Shown here: positions 45,576-56,935 of the stretch, one piece after another | Numbering within the stretch: position 1 is the first letter of the stretch | How the letters are laid out: the number at the start of each line of letters is the position of its first letter | Origin: Ryuthela nishihirai | Taxonomy: Eukaryota; Arthropoda; Arachnida; Araneae; Heptathelidae | Length of the DNA stretch: 64,000 nucleotides | Direction of reading: 5' to 3' | NCBI GenBank assembly: GCA_038380435.1 | Contig: JAWZYU010000009.1 | Coordinates: 60,727,901-60,791,900, forward strand | Program-made: the position numbers and the translations under genes | Notes under the pieces: model-generated | Database searches by the model: none | Told to the model about the DNA's origin: nothing | What the model saw: the letters and a program-made list of their open reading frames with translations, nothing else

Positions 45576-45994
45576 TATTTATATTGATGAGTACATTCTC
45601 TTGTTGACTCCTAAAGCTATTCATAGCCTATTTCGTATTTTGACACTGAAGATCATGACAAAGGTTTAATGAGACTCTTATTGATTAAAGATCTGGGAAA
45701 TGAGCTTATCTAGCCTTCATTATGAACGTTATTCCCGATCAAGGATTAACAAGGTTGAGTCTTAAATACAGTAGTGTATTCTCAGCAGTGTTAACAAATT
45801 AGCATGAAATTTAAAGCTGTTAAAAAGTTAGTGGTCGATATTGCGTCTCCGAAACCTCTATAAATTGCGTAGGACCGTAGAGAGACTTTTCGAGTTAGTG
45901 ATCTATTTTAGTGTGTTCCGTTTCGCATTAAAAGGATATTTATGCAAATTAAAGTATTGGCGCCAGAACGGACCAACCAATATCCCGCTTTGCC

Positions 45995-46232
45995 CATCTT
46001 CGTGTTAAGTGTTTTTGCCTTATCCATCTTCGCCCTAAGAATTTTCGCCTTATCCATCTTCGTTCTAAGTGTTTTCGCCTTATCTATCTTCGTCGTAAGC
46101 GTTTTCACCTTATCCATCTTTGTCCTAAGTGTTTTCGCCTTATCCATATTCGTGTTAAGTGTTTTCGCCTTATCCATATTCGTGTTAAGTGTTTTCGCCT
46201 TATCCATATTCGTGTTAAGTGTTTTCGCCTGT
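45995..46232. repeat. 30-bp minisatellite, about eight units
   Basis: Units read (C)GTGTTAAGTGTTTTCGCCTT then ATCCATATT, with early units diverged and the last three identical. The period is a multiple of 3, so all frames that lack a stop in one unit stay open: the plus strand reads repeated FVLSVFALSI, the minus strand repeated MDKAKTLNTN or RRKHLTRIWI. I treat these ORFs as by-products. Confidence 0.9.
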
Positions 46233-46320
46233 AGTCACAGCTAGTTGGAGTTGAATCAACCTTGGAATATCTTGGTGATAAAACATCCAAGTTTAATCCT
46301 TATGTACAAAACTATACCAT

Positions 46321-46321
<1 letters not shown>

Positions 46322-46374
<53 letters not shown>

Positions 46375-46412
46375 GTCGTCGTCATCATCGTCATCATCAT
46401 CATCATCATCAA
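46322..46412. repeat. (TCA)n microsatellite, the RTE 3' tail
   Basis: About 28-30 TCA units with a few TCG variants. On the minus strand this is a (TGA)n run immediately after the RTE 3' region, so it is best read as the element's tail rather than an independent microsatellite. The serine-rich plus-strand ORF through it (46262-46519) is not a gene. Confidence 0.85.
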
Positions 46413-47206
46413 GCAGCCATGGGCTATGGAGGTCCAACCAGACCACGCAATTTAGTTCTCCATGCATATCTGTCCTGAGCTATATCTGCTGCATCTCGCC
46501 ACTGCACACCAATTCTTAACACTGTCCTGTTTGGCATTACCCACCACATCCTAGGACTCCCCTACTTTCTGAGGCCTTTAGGCACACTCTTCATAACCAT
46601 ATTCGCCAATCTATAATTATCCATACGGGCAATATGGCCAAACCAATGGAGTCTCTCTCTGCACAATATACTGCTCAGAGGAGGTTGCCGAGTCCTTCGT
46701 CTAACACAGTTGAACCACCTAATGCCCAAGATACTGCGTAAGCATCTAGAATCAAAAGCATCAAGTTCCCTCTTATCTTGCTTACAAAACACCCAAGTTC
46801 CACTACCATAACTAACCCTAGAAAGAACCAAACTATTATACAGTCTAATTTTAGTCTTTAGGTGTATACGCCTATTTCTCCACACTCTCCATAGATTCCT
46901 AAACGTCCCAGAGGCAATCTCTATTCGCCTTTAATCTCATACCGCATATCACCAGTATCTGTTACATAACTCCCAAGGTAATTAAACTGAGACACTTGCT
47001 CAGGGGTGCAACCATTCAGAGTGACTGAAGCACCAACTGCCTGACAAATTTTCATCACTTTAGTTTTATCTCTGCTTATCACCAAACTAACTCTATTACC
47101 AGTCTCATCAACAGCCCTAATGAAAGAATTCATTTCATCAACATCACAAGCCAACAAGGCCAAATCATCTGCATAATTAAAATCAGAAAATTTGAAATCT
47201 CTAGAC

Positions 47207-47418
47207 TAGGGGTTCTCAACATGGGATACGAGGTAAACCTTCTTGGGGCACTCGGTGAGAGCTCAAAAGTCACTATATCTAGTAACAAAGTCAGTGTTTT
47301 ATTTTATTCCCATTGTTATACTACTATAACTATAGTTTTATCTATCTATACAAGGGGTACTCCAGTTACATACACATTTCCAGGGAGTACGTGACGCATA
47401 AAAGGTTGAGAACCACTG
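47207..47418 (-). mobile_element. hAT-type MITE, 212 bp, minus orientation
   Basis: Ends are TAGGGGTTCTCAAC and the complement of CAGTGGTTCTCAACC. Flanking octamers CTCTAGAC (47199-47206) and TTCTAGAC (47419-47426) differ at one position; the sequence fits the nTCTAGAn target preference described for some hAT elements. Similar to the copies at 47477 and 56298. It interrupts RTE coding just after the motif encoding NYADDLA. Confidence 0.88.
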
Positions 47419-47476
47419 TTCTAGACCATTGAAAACCAAAATCTTTTCCTTACAAAAAATTTCGCATAACATAATC

Positions 47477-47686
47477 CAGTGGTTCTCAACCTTTTATGCT
47501 TCACGTAGTCCCTGGAAATGTGTATGTAACTGGCGTACCCCTTGTATAGATAGATAAAACTATAGTTATAGTATAACAATGGGAATAAAATAAAGCATAT
47601 ATATATATATAACATATATATAGCGACTTTTGAGCTCTCACGAGGTACCCTCTAGAGGTATGCGTACCCCACATTGAGAACCCCTA
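47477..47686 (+). mobile_element. hAT-type MITE, 210 bp, plus orientation
   Basis: Ends are CAGTGGTTCTCAACC and GAGAACCCCTA. Flanking octamers ACATAATC (47469-47476) and AAATAATC (47687-47694) differ at one position. It is the opposite orientation to the copy 58 bp away at 47207, so the two form a ~480-bp inverted pair inside the RTE element. Confidence 0.88.
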
Positions 47687-47975
47687 AAATAATCAATAAC
47701 CAAACTAAAGAGAAAAGGGGACAAAATGCACCCTTGTCGAACACCAGAAGCAATGCTAAACTAATTGCTACAAGCCAGACCAATTCACACACGACTCAGT
47801 GTAATTATAGAGAGCTCTCATTATGTTAACCAACTTGTCTGGTATATTATACAATCTCACAATGAACCACAAATTATGATTATCAACAGAATCGAAAGAC
47901 TTTTCAAATCAACAAAGCTAGAAAGCAAAGCAAAGCTAGCAAGCAAGCAAAGCATTCAAAATATCCTGAAGTCTG

Positions 47976-48062
47976 TAAAACCATATACATGAAGTTGTCT
48001 GTAAAACTATATACATGAAGTTGTCTGTAAAACCATATACATGAAGTTGTTTCTAAAACCAA
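47976..48062. repeat. 26-bp tandem repeat within the RTE gene
   Basis: About 3.3 units of GAAGTTGTCTGTAAAACCAT plus ATACAT, in the interval between the RGCADQIF and SFDS motifs. It shifts and lengthens the RT frame. Confidence 0.85.
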
Positions 48063-48560
48063 AAAGCTGATAACAATGTGGTTCTGAAACTCTAAACATT
48101 TCTCAAGAATCTGCGTGAGTGAAAATATCTGATCTGCACATCCCCTACCACTTCTGAATCCGTATTGCTCATCACGCATTTGACTGTCAATCAGATTCTT
48201 AATTCTATTAAGCACAATCATGGAAAGAACTTTACCTGGAACAGAGAGTAGGCTGATACCCCTATAGTTATCACAAGAACTGCAATTACCTTTTTTGAAA
48301 ATAGGGATAACAATAGCTCTGGTAAAATCTTCAGGAACCATGCCTTTATCATAAACGTTATTCAAAATTTCAGTCATCCAAGTGGTAACTGAAACATTCC
48401 CAGCTCTGAGCATTTCTGTAGTAATTTCATCTACCTCTGGGGATTTATGAAGTCTGAGTTTAGAAATTGCCAAACTAACTTCAGATTGTGTTATAGGGCC
48501 AACATTAAAGCCAAATGCATCTATCATCATTGCAAACAATGGAGATAACAATATTTATTT

Positions 48561-50750
48561 AAAATTGTCCCATTTTCCAACTATAGTAAGCTCTAACAGT
48601 TGAAAGTAAAGCTATTGAGAAATTCAGAAAATGCAAATACTAATAGAGTAATAGACGGCGGTATACGAAATTTCTTTCAAACTCCACACTTGGGAATGAT
48701 TATTCAAAGTTTTTGGAGAAATTGCTTTTTATTTTTTTTTTATTTTTTAGAACGCTAGAGAATCGTTTAATCTTGATTTACAAAAAAAAATTCATGTCCA
48801 ATTAGTTTAAACGTAATGTTTATTAGTTATAATGAGTAATGACCTAACTTCAGAAGTGTAAAAATTACATTATACTACTAAATATCTAAATTTTTGTATT
48901 TTTATTACACTTTTCATTCTTTTCATCACAGTTTTTTTATTCATAAAACAACCGGATAATCCCGAAATCCAGAATCTAGAAACCTTGAGTCCCACATTTT
49001 CCGGATTTCGGGTCCCTTAGCTCTATTTTATTAGTCTCTATCCAACACAAAAATATTTTTTTTCTATTTTCCTTTAACAAAAAAAAAATACCTAGAAATA
49101 GACGACAAAGTTAAGACAATAGTTGTTCTTTTTAAAATGAGCAAAAAATTCCGATAGCTTGGATGTATTAAACTTTAAACAAAACTCATATTTCGAGTCT
49201 TCGTTCTCATACACTTGGTTCTATTTGCCCTTAATATTCAATATGAAAGTGACCAGCGTCTTCGCTGGGCTTGAGAAAATGGCTGAATTTCCCTTTCATG
49301 CATTAGGGTCAGTCTCGTTTCATACTGAAATGTTATATTCAACACCCGCACTCCTCTTAACAGCATTGATCTAAATTTTTGCATGGGATACACAGAGGAA
49401 GTGCATCGGACTCGGCTAGGAAAATGCGAGTATTTTCTTTTTCTGAACGTCTTGTATCTTAGAAATCCTTGAATGAAGCGAAGTGAACGTTCTCTGTAAC
49501 GATTTGCTTGCCGCATGAAGTTTCGCTTTGTAGGGAAAGTTTAGCAGTCCGTTGGCAGATCAATGCAATACATTTGAGGACAAAGCTGCCCGTTTTTTTC
49601 TTCACTATCAATCGATGGGATATTCTTCAACTGTAGAAGTATATAAAGCAAAATCTCTGCGGTATCCCTTTTTTCCTTCAGCATCAATCATTCAAAAACA
49701 ATATCCATTGTCCTGGACGTGTCCGCAACGGGCAAGTAATATTGACAATGGCGGCCAAGAGAGAAGAAATTTAATATATATACTTTACCTTTATCCTTTT
49801 CCCAGAATGAAATATATTGAGTGTTGCTTGCATCTAAGCTGAACATAAATGCAGTCTTGGCTATATTTTATTCATTGGTCTCATTTTATTGTAATTTGTA
49901 AGTGGTCAGAATTTGATTAGTGAATAAAAGAAAGAATGAAAAAGATCATTTAATCGACGACAATGTTCCCGTTTCTGTTATTTTTGTTGTTATTGAATTA
50001 AACAACAGTACATATATAGCGTTTCACTTAAATTTATAGAAAATCCAAAGTCAATATTTCGCTTTTATCTTGCAAAATTTGCAAGAATAACTTTTTATTT
50101 TACGCATAAATTGAAAGCAACGAATTTTGTTTTGTCTATGAATAGTCAGTAAAAGCAATGAAATTGTAACTGCTCATTATTTATATTAAATATTAGCCAA
50201 ATACCCTACGTTGCCGGATAAAAAATGCATTTTTAAACAATGGCGTGTCGAACTTTTTGCTGCGGACAATATATCTTGCATTTAAGAATCGTTCCTTCAA
50301 AGAACGCATCTGTATAAAATCGTACTGTGAACTGAAAGTACATATAGATAATAGGCTATGGCGCTCGCTCATTCTGATGACGTCAGAGATCAGATCTCTC
50401 GCGACAAACAAACATAAAAAGCATTTTCTTTTATCTTTGCATCCATTAGATTAAAGTAATGCAGTGTAACGTAGAACAACCAATTTCTTTTAGATTTTTT
50501 TTTCTTTATGGCAAAGATCGTGTCCTTTGCGTTTGAAAACGGATTAAAAAAATGCTGAAAAAAGATAGCAAAGAAACAGTTTATGGGGCTCAAAGAAAAT
50601 GCCTCGGGAGAAATATTTTTCCAAATTTTTATAGCCGCCTAAAATCTGCTCGAGAAAATGTTGATTAACTGTTGAAAGTTTGATTTAAATCTCTTCTGCA
50701 TTTTTTGAGTTTTAAGCAACAGAGAGCCAAATACACGCTTCCTTTTAAAG
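48561..50750. other. no recognised gene
   Basis: Short pieces of the ~300-bp repeat occur near 48630 and 49038. ORFs at 49159-49374, 49238-49516, 49552-49842 and 50193-50593 show no recognisable domain and overlap on opposite strands. Confidence 0.45.
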
Positions 50751-52850
50751 GTATAGATCAGTGGTTTCCAATCATTTTGAGCTCATCGTACCTTTCAACC
50801 TTTCTAACGCTCTCCTTTCATAGAATTCAACATGTTTTATTCTATATAAAACTAATTGAAATTATTTTATCGAGTACACAAATTTATGAGTATTTGATAC
50901 CATATTCGTGAATATTTAAGATTTTCTTCTCGAAAGAAACAATGCAAAATTATGCTAATATATGAATCATTCGATATTGTATTTAATCTATGTCTACAGA
51001 AAATTTAAAGAAAACCATCCCCCTCACAAAAGGAGACCTCTTGGAATGTTGCCACTTCCTTCAATAATGACAGTTAAAGAAAGTAATTTTTTAAGTGGAA
51101 AATAGATGACAGAACTTTATGCACTATGGTCATCAATCATAAAATATAGAATTTACAGAAAACTACCGTTTTCTCACTAGCTATTAAACCCATTGAAAAT
51201 ATTTTGGATTCACAATATCAGGCTACGTCTTAGCCTCTGTTAGGGAAATTCATATTCCAAGCCTTTTTCTGAAGAGTTCTGGTGACCATAGACAAGTTAT
51301 TGGATATAAAATTTATTTTACCTTTGACCACTAAACGTTTAAAATAGCTAAATATCTCATTTATAAGATGAAATATCAAATCAGAGACATAGAGCAAAGA
51401 GTCTGCGGATAGAAACCTAAATCACATAGAACCATGAGTTTACAGTAATGCTGCCAATGAGATTAACGAAACATTGATATTTTATTTATTACTCTCGTGA
51501 GATATTAGCAGTCACAAATGCAATTAGTATCTATTAATATTGTTATCAGCACAAATATTCTAACTTCCCCACCTGTGTTTAAATTTCCCTACCCCTTTTT
51601 ATCAGGAGGAAGAATAGTGGGGGGGGAATTATTCGAAAAAGTTTACAAAGGTCATTATAGGAACTTTCATTTGATACCTAACTCGTAACCTGAGGCCCTC
51701 GCATTCAAAAACTATAGCAGAATTCTATAGCTTCCTAATGCTAAGACTTTCATATTTTGCCATTTGTAGGAGTGAAGAAAGCTTGGGAGGGTCAATGTTT
51801 AATTGACTATAACACTTCCCGCGTCACAAACTTCCATTTGACACATGAATCACTAAGTTTTTCTATCGCATTTGAAAAATATGGTGGAACAACTGTTTTG
51901 ACAAATTCATAAACCGACAAACTGAAAAATCTCAAGCGAAAAGAAATAGGAAGGTAGGTGAAAATATAAAATATATTTGATTAAAATTTCAATCTTATAA
52001 TCATTCTTTATAAAAATAGGTACCATGCGGCTTTTTTTAACGTATTTTCTGCCCTTAATATATGAATGGTTTTTTTCGTTTTTAATGATGTTATCCACTA
52101 ACTTCAGTTTCAGCTAGTATTTCTCACATTTTTATTCCCAAATAGCATTAAACATTTAATTTTATCACAAAATGGTTATAATTAGTAATGTACGAATAAA
52201 ATGGATAATTAGCTACAAGAATATCTATATATATATATGTCTTATGAGGCGTCAAACCAATTTTTTGTTTCGAAAAATCGGGCCCAATAACTTCGGACTC
52301 AGGCGGCTATGCTCGAAAATTCTAGCCTGAAACTCTCCATTGTACACATTCCCGCTGATTTTATTATTATCGCTAGCAAAACAACAGAACATTTAAATGT
52401 AATTAAAGCAGAAATCTTATCACAACGTCGATGATGCAAGCAACAGAAACAAAAGCAAAGATCTAATAAGTATTAGTAATAGAATATTCCAAATGTTAGC
52501 AGTTGAGTATTATAATAGATAACATAAAATTTTTACTAAGCTTTATCAGGACATAGTGATATACAAATATTCACTATAATGCATTTCGTTCAAAATTGAA
52601 AGCTATAATTAAGACTGTGAGGTAAATTGTTTAACAACGGCAAAACTGGGCACCTTAAGATCCAGTTAAATTAAAAAAATTGAAACTGACTACCGTATAA
52701 GGAATACATCTTATCATTCTGTCAGAAGGAATAAATGAATACCTCGATTGTAAACAACAACTTAGGAAAGAAACGATGAGAAAATTTCAAAGATTGCAAA
52801 TTGGGTATTGCAATTCTAAAGTTAGAAGACTTGAACCTGATCCATTAGTT
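50751..52850. other. AT-rich stretch, possible old hAT-like end
   Basis: CAGTGGTTTCCAATCATTTT at 50759 resembles an hAT-type terminus, and TTGGAATGTTGCCACTT near 51040 could be its partner, but the ends match poorly and no target duplication is visible. A G run lies near 51620. ORFs are short and unrecognised. Confidence 0.3.
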
Positions 52851-53389
52851 CAGTGGTCTTCAAACTTCGTGATCAGCGAAACCCTTGAATCTAGTGTTCA
52901 TTTTACTAGGTACTCTATAGAATCAACATCGATTCCTATAATAACTATTTCTATAAAAAGCATTAGTTATTATTAGTTAGACTGTATCAAAAAATATTAT
53001 TTCTCATAAACATAGAAATTAATATTATTCATCATATTAATCTCTATAAAGAGCATTAGTTATTATTAGTTAGATTGTATCATAAAAATATTATTTCTCA
53101 TTTTTAAAGAGCCTAAATTATGTGGTTTGATATTACTGGGTAGCAGGTAAATATGCCTACATCAATGCGATTTATTTCATACAAACCATGTTTTTTAATC
53201 TTTTAGAGTGTTTTTGTATTTCTGTTCTGTAACATAATATTTCGCTATAAAATATGATGAGAATACTTCAGTATGGATCTCAAAATTAAGCTAACATAAT
53301 AAAATATTAAACACATGGAAAAACACAGAACTCTGCGATACTCTTGGAAAGGCTCTGCGGCGTAACATAGTTTGAGGAACACAGCACTA
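52851..53389. mobile_element. probable hAT-type non-autonomous element, ~540 bp
   Basis: The left end CAGTGGTCTTCAAACTT and the complement of the right end (TAGTGCTGTGTTCCTCAAAC) are similar with gaps. No target duplication was found. Inside, a 57-60-bp segment (ATTAGTTATTATTAGTTAGA) is repeated at 52943 and 53041, and bases 53104-53230 match 55098-55225. Confidence 0.5.
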
Positions 53390-53483
53390 GATCAAAAGCC
53401 TTCAACCACTTTTGAATCACGTGTGACTGTTCATATGTATGAACCTCATGAGTAGTTTGTTGGTCTTAATCTTAATTTGGTTT

Positions 53484-54397
53484 TAGTTGGGTTGGTTTAT
53501 CACTTAGCCGCACTTGTTTTTGCACACAGTGGACTAAATGTCCACGTCTCAAGCGTTGGGTTATTTTACTTTTGAGCGGCACTTTTAGAACACATTGGTC
53601 TAAATGGCCAGGTCACAAGGACACAGAAGGCTCAGAGATGGTTGGGGGAAAACAGCCAGTGTAATAGCAGATGGTAGCATCCTGTTAAGGCCATCCAGCA
53701 TGTTCTTCAACGTGAACAGTTCAGCGTGACAGTGCTCTCCCGTACACGGGAGAACACAGAGAATCGAGGCTTAACGTTCCATCTGACAGACAGCGGCCTT
53801 TCCAAACCCATCGATGTTCCCTACTGACCATGGACAGGACATGGAGTTTTGCGGAGATGCCAGATCTCAAGGCTCCGAAATCTCAGAAACGATTGGGGGA
53901 AAGAAGACCCACCGGACAGATGGTTGCCTCTCGTCAAGGCTGTCCATCGAGATTTTTAACGTGTCCAAGGTATGCTCTCCAGCACACAGCCACGTCTCTG
54001 GTTCCATCCAACGGACGTCGGCGTTTTCAAAGATATATGTGTACCCTTTCTCAGCAAAGGCAGAGTGAGGGTTTTAAAAAATATATCCCCTCAAGCAGCT
54101 GCTTTTCACAGAGATCTGACAGGAGCCTGCCTGTTTCTACGCCACAGTAGATATTCTTTGATGATGGCGGGACCTCAGCAGATATACAATATAAAATATA
54201 TAACTCCATGGCTCCAACCCGAGGCTCGAATATAACTCCAACCCGAGGCTCGAACCCATAACTTTCTAATCAGTAGCCAGGCACGCTAACCACTCGGCAG
54301 CGGAGATATATCTCAACGCTGGCACAGTGTGAGACTCGAACCTGGAAACTGCAAATTAGGAGTCTAGCGCACTACCGAAAGAGCTAACGCCCTCTAT
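53484..54397 (-). repeat. tRNA-derived SINE family 1 cluster, interrupted by SINE 2
   Basis: A 3' fragment (53484-53555) precedes a longer minus-strand copy (from GTTGGGTTATTTTACTTTTG near 53556) ending at CATGGAGTTTTGCGGAGATG near 53858. A second body follows (about 53865-54078), breaks off at GGGTTTT, and resumes at 54302 with CGGAGATATATCTCAACGCT and the complement of the tRNA head (GACTCGAACCTGG) to about 54397. The gap 54079-54301 is a SINE family 2 insertion. Confidence 0.82.
54079..54301 (-). repeat. tRNA-derived SINE, family 2, inserted in SINE 1
   Basis: Reversed tail CCCTCAAGCAGCTGCTTTTC, CTGACAGGAGCCTGCCTG, middle CGCCACAGTAGATATTCTTT, and head with the complement of the B box (GAGGCTCGAACCC) and A box (TAACCACTCGGC). 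A 21-base block around CTCCAACCCGAGGCTCGAA is duplicated in tandem. Confidence 0.88.
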
Positions 54398-54399
54398 TT

Positions 54400-55420
54400 T
54401 GGTAATCAGAAATATGAGAACTGTCGCCACAAAATCATTCGCTGGCAGAAAATTGAAGATGTCTTCATTATACTATAAGAGAAATTACGGACATATTTTG
54501 ATAACAACATAGCTTCCATACTTAAGCAAAAACAAAATCAAATATTTTGATACACGTCCAAAAGTCACTGACAACGTTCACTTATATCCATCGGTTATGA
54601 GGGCAAAATTACATTTAAAGAAAACCAATTATAAAAGAGAAAAGTCATCCCGTGATTACAGAATTTTTCTGTTTCCTATACTACAGTTGCAATAAAGAGT
54701 TAAAGCTGCGCATCAACTAGAGATATAGATAGGGAGAAAATGGTACAGATGATTTTGAGTGTGTTTATTCAAGCGGAAAATCGAATTAACTTGTGATGGC
54801 TGCTTCACTTGATTTGAACTTCATGCTCAGATTCATCTTACATTAGGGAATTAAATCATGTTTGCACTCCTCAATTTCAGCGTTTGTTCCGTTCTGGGTG
54901 TTTACATTCATTGCAAATAATGATAGAATATCTGCACCAGCTCAAAAAAACAAAATGCGAAGTCATCTCTTGGTATCTGTTATGATTATACGATACATTC
55001 ATTCATTCAAGAAAACACTTTTCTGATTATTTAAAGGATCATTGTGCTTTCATTTCGAGGACTTCTAGCATTCAATTTTTTTAAATTTTCCATTGTGTTA
55101 AAGAGCCTAAATTATGTGGTTTGATATTACTGGGTAGCAGGTAAATACGCCTACATCAATGCGATTTATTTTATACAAACAATATTTTTTTAATCTTTCA
55201 GAGTGTTTTTGAATTTCTGTTCTGTCTTCTGAAATTCCTTGTCAAAAATGAGAACAGAAAAATTACACATACTTATGGGAAGAAGACTACAAACAGACCT
55301 CCTTATCATCGTTATACTATCGTCATTTCATAATTATTACTCTTCCTCTTATTATCTAATCAATTTTTCACAATTTCGTTGTTTATGTGTTTTAATTTAT
55401 TTCACACAAAGTTGTGAGAA
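54400..55420. other. no recognised gene; contains a copy of 53104-53230
   Basis: Bases 55098-55225 repeat 53104-53230 at about 92% by eye. The remainder is AT-rich with no recognised content; ORF 55239-55469 is unrecognised. Confidence 0.55.
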
Positions 55421-55775
55421 GAGGTTATTTCAGTCAATAGTGCGCGGGCTTCTGATTTTCATTTCCTAGTCCCACTTATGCCAGCGTTCAGATTTCTCTC
55501 CGCTTAATCCCGGCCCTGTTTTCAGTGAGGAAGGGATCATCGATGGACTAGGAAAGACCATCGGTATCCCCTTCCTCGCTTCGGATGGGACATAATTTGC
55601 CTAAGAGCCATACTGTTTGCTCGTTAAAGAAAACGCGGATGACCTTGACTGGAGGCTACCATCTGTTTCCTAACAGCTTGTTCAGTTGGACCCTTGCTCC
55701 ACCCGTCTATGAGCCCTTGGATGACCTGGTCATTTAGCCCATTGTGTGAAAAAATGGACTCTCAGAAGTGAAATA
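55420..55775 (+). repeat. tRNA-derived SINE, family 1, strongly diverged
   Basis: Head TTATTTCAGTCAATAGTGCG, body CGATGGACTAGGAAAG, GGATGGGACATAA, GGAGGCTACCATCTGTTTCC, and end GACTCTCAGAAGTGAAATAA. About 75% to the intact copies by eye, so an old insertion. Confidence 0.8.
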
Positions 55776-55869
55776 ACACCACAAACATACGAAGCTGGAA
55801 ACGCAACAACAGAAATCGCCATTTTGGATTTGCAATTTCTTCACTTTATTTGCTGTTCACGTTTATGTA

Positions 55870-56084
55870 CAGTCGCTCAAAAAAGTATCCAAACACTATG
55901 GTTGATTGCAAAATTCAGAAAAAATATCTGGCATTGATTTTTTTTAGAAATTAGTGATCTGACAACCTTCGTGTCACGTGACACGAAGGTTGCCAGATCA
56001 CTAATTTCTAAAAAAGTCGTTGCCAGATATTGTTTCTGAATTCTGTAATCAACCATAGTGTTCGGATACTTTTTTGACCGACTG
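55870..56084. mobile_element. palindromic Tc1/mariner-type MITE, 215 bp
   Basis: The ends CAGTCGCTCAAAAAAGTATC and complement of GATACTTTTTTGACCGACTG agree at all but one or two positions, and TA flanks both (55868-55869 and 56085-56086). The two halves are nearly complementary throughout, meeting at the perfect palindrome CGTGTCACGTGACACG near 55972. No coding. Confidence 0.9.
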
Positions 56085-56297
56085 TACTAAATTCTATACA
56101 TTTTTGTCATGTAATGAAACCGATATAAATTCATGTCATGTATAGAATTTAGTCATGTATAAAACCGACGATTGAAAGCGAGTAAAAATCAATACGAAGA
56201 TAGATAAAAATAACAAGAAATCACCTCTGAAGAATATCTAATACTCCCTGTCAAAGAGAAGAAATGTTATCATTTTCAACTTTAGCATCCTCTAACG

Positions 56298-56513
56298 CAG
56301 TGGTTCCCAACTTTTATGCTTCACGTACCTCCTGGAAATGTGTATGTAACTGGCGTACCCCTTGTATAGATGGATAAAACTATAGTTATAGTATAAAAAT
56401 GGGAAAAAAGTAAAACGTATATATATATATGCAGTATATATCTAGCGAGCTTTTGAGCTCTCACGGCGTACCGCAAAAAAAATTTACCGCGTACCCCAAG
56501 ATGAGAAACCCTA
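56298..56513 (+). mobile_element. hAT-type MITE, 216 bp, third copy
   Basis: Same family as 47207 and 47477: starts CAGTGGTTCCCAAC and ends GAGAAACCCTA, with the shared interior GTGTATGTAACTGGCGTACC and CTATAGTTATAGTATAA. Flanking octamers CTCTAACG and TTCTAACG differ at one position. Confidence 0.88.
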
Positions 56514-56935
56514 TTCTAACGGTTGAAATTCGAATAATTTCATGATATGAATATGAAAATAGTGCTATTTTATTAGTAGTTATCAAATCCCAAAAATATT
56601 TTCCATTTATTCCTTAAACAAAAAAGGCGTGTTTCCCACTATCCTGTGGGTAAGCGTAAAAATCGCACCTGCCAAAAAAACGATCAAAACGAAAAAGCTT
56701 TCAAAAAAAAAATGCTGTCAAAATTAAAAAAATGCTGTCAATTTTGTAAAAAAGCTGTGAAAATTCAAATTGCTTGCGTAAATAATTCATTTCTAATATT
56801 AATTTAAATTTTTACCATTTTGCAAATTATGTTTAATTTGTAATGATCTCCCCTAATCATTCAAATATTTATGTTTTATTAGCTGAAAAGTATTTTTTAT
56901 CTCTAACATGAAAAAAGATGGTCTACACACGCCGT
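56514..56935. other. AT-rich, with a piece of the ~300-bp repeat
   Basis: The block near 56530-56660 (GAATATGAAAATAGTGCTA, ATTCCTTAAACAAAAAAGGC, TTTCCCACTATCC) resembles parts of the 39-kb repeat. AAATGCTGTCAAAATT-type short repeats follow at about 56710-56760. Confidence 0.4.

Larger units (their letters stand above)
46530..48551 (-). pseudogene. RTE-type LINE reverse transcriptase remnant
   Basis: Read leftward: SEVSLAISKLRLHKSPEVDE, ITTEMLRAG, VPEDFTRAIVIPIFKKGNCS, NYRGISLLSVPGKVLSMIVL, DEQYGFRSGRGCADQIFSL, then in another frame EKSFDSVDNHNLWFIV (motif A Asp), VRQGCILSPFLFSLVIDYF split by the second MITE, and NYADDLALLACDVDEMNSF (catalytic YADD) after the first MITE. VSQFNYLGSYVTDTGDMRYE and WRNRRIHLKTKIRLYNSLVL, SRVSYGSGTWVF and LHWFGHIARM complete the RTE/BovB-like C-terminus. 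GVRQGCxLSP and the FGHIARM end are typical of this clade. Frameshifts and the MITEs make it inactive. Confidence 0.85.
46322..48560 (-). mobile_element. RTE-type LINE, 5'-truncated, split by two MITEs
   Basis: On the minus strand the element runs from about 48560 to a 3' tail of (TGA)n at 46322-46412, which appears on the plus strand as a TCA microsatellite. Trinucleotide 3' tails are known for RTE-clade LINEs. Reverse transcriptase and post-RT motifs lie between. Two hAT-type MITEs at 47207-47418 and 47477-47686 interrupt it. Confidence 0.82.

Noticed and set aside
45995..46232. CRISPR-like array
   Set aside because: Units are contiguous with no unique spacers, and the host is eukaryotic.
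45908..46290. Repeat protein (MDKAKTLNTN units)
   Set aside because: A 30-bp minisatellite gives open frames on both strands; no promoter, no unique domain.
46262..46519. Serine-rich 85-codon ORF
   Set aside because: It is translation of the TCA microsatellite that forms the RTE tail.
50759..51045. hAT MITE
   Set aside because: The putative ends match poorly and there is no 8-bp duplication.
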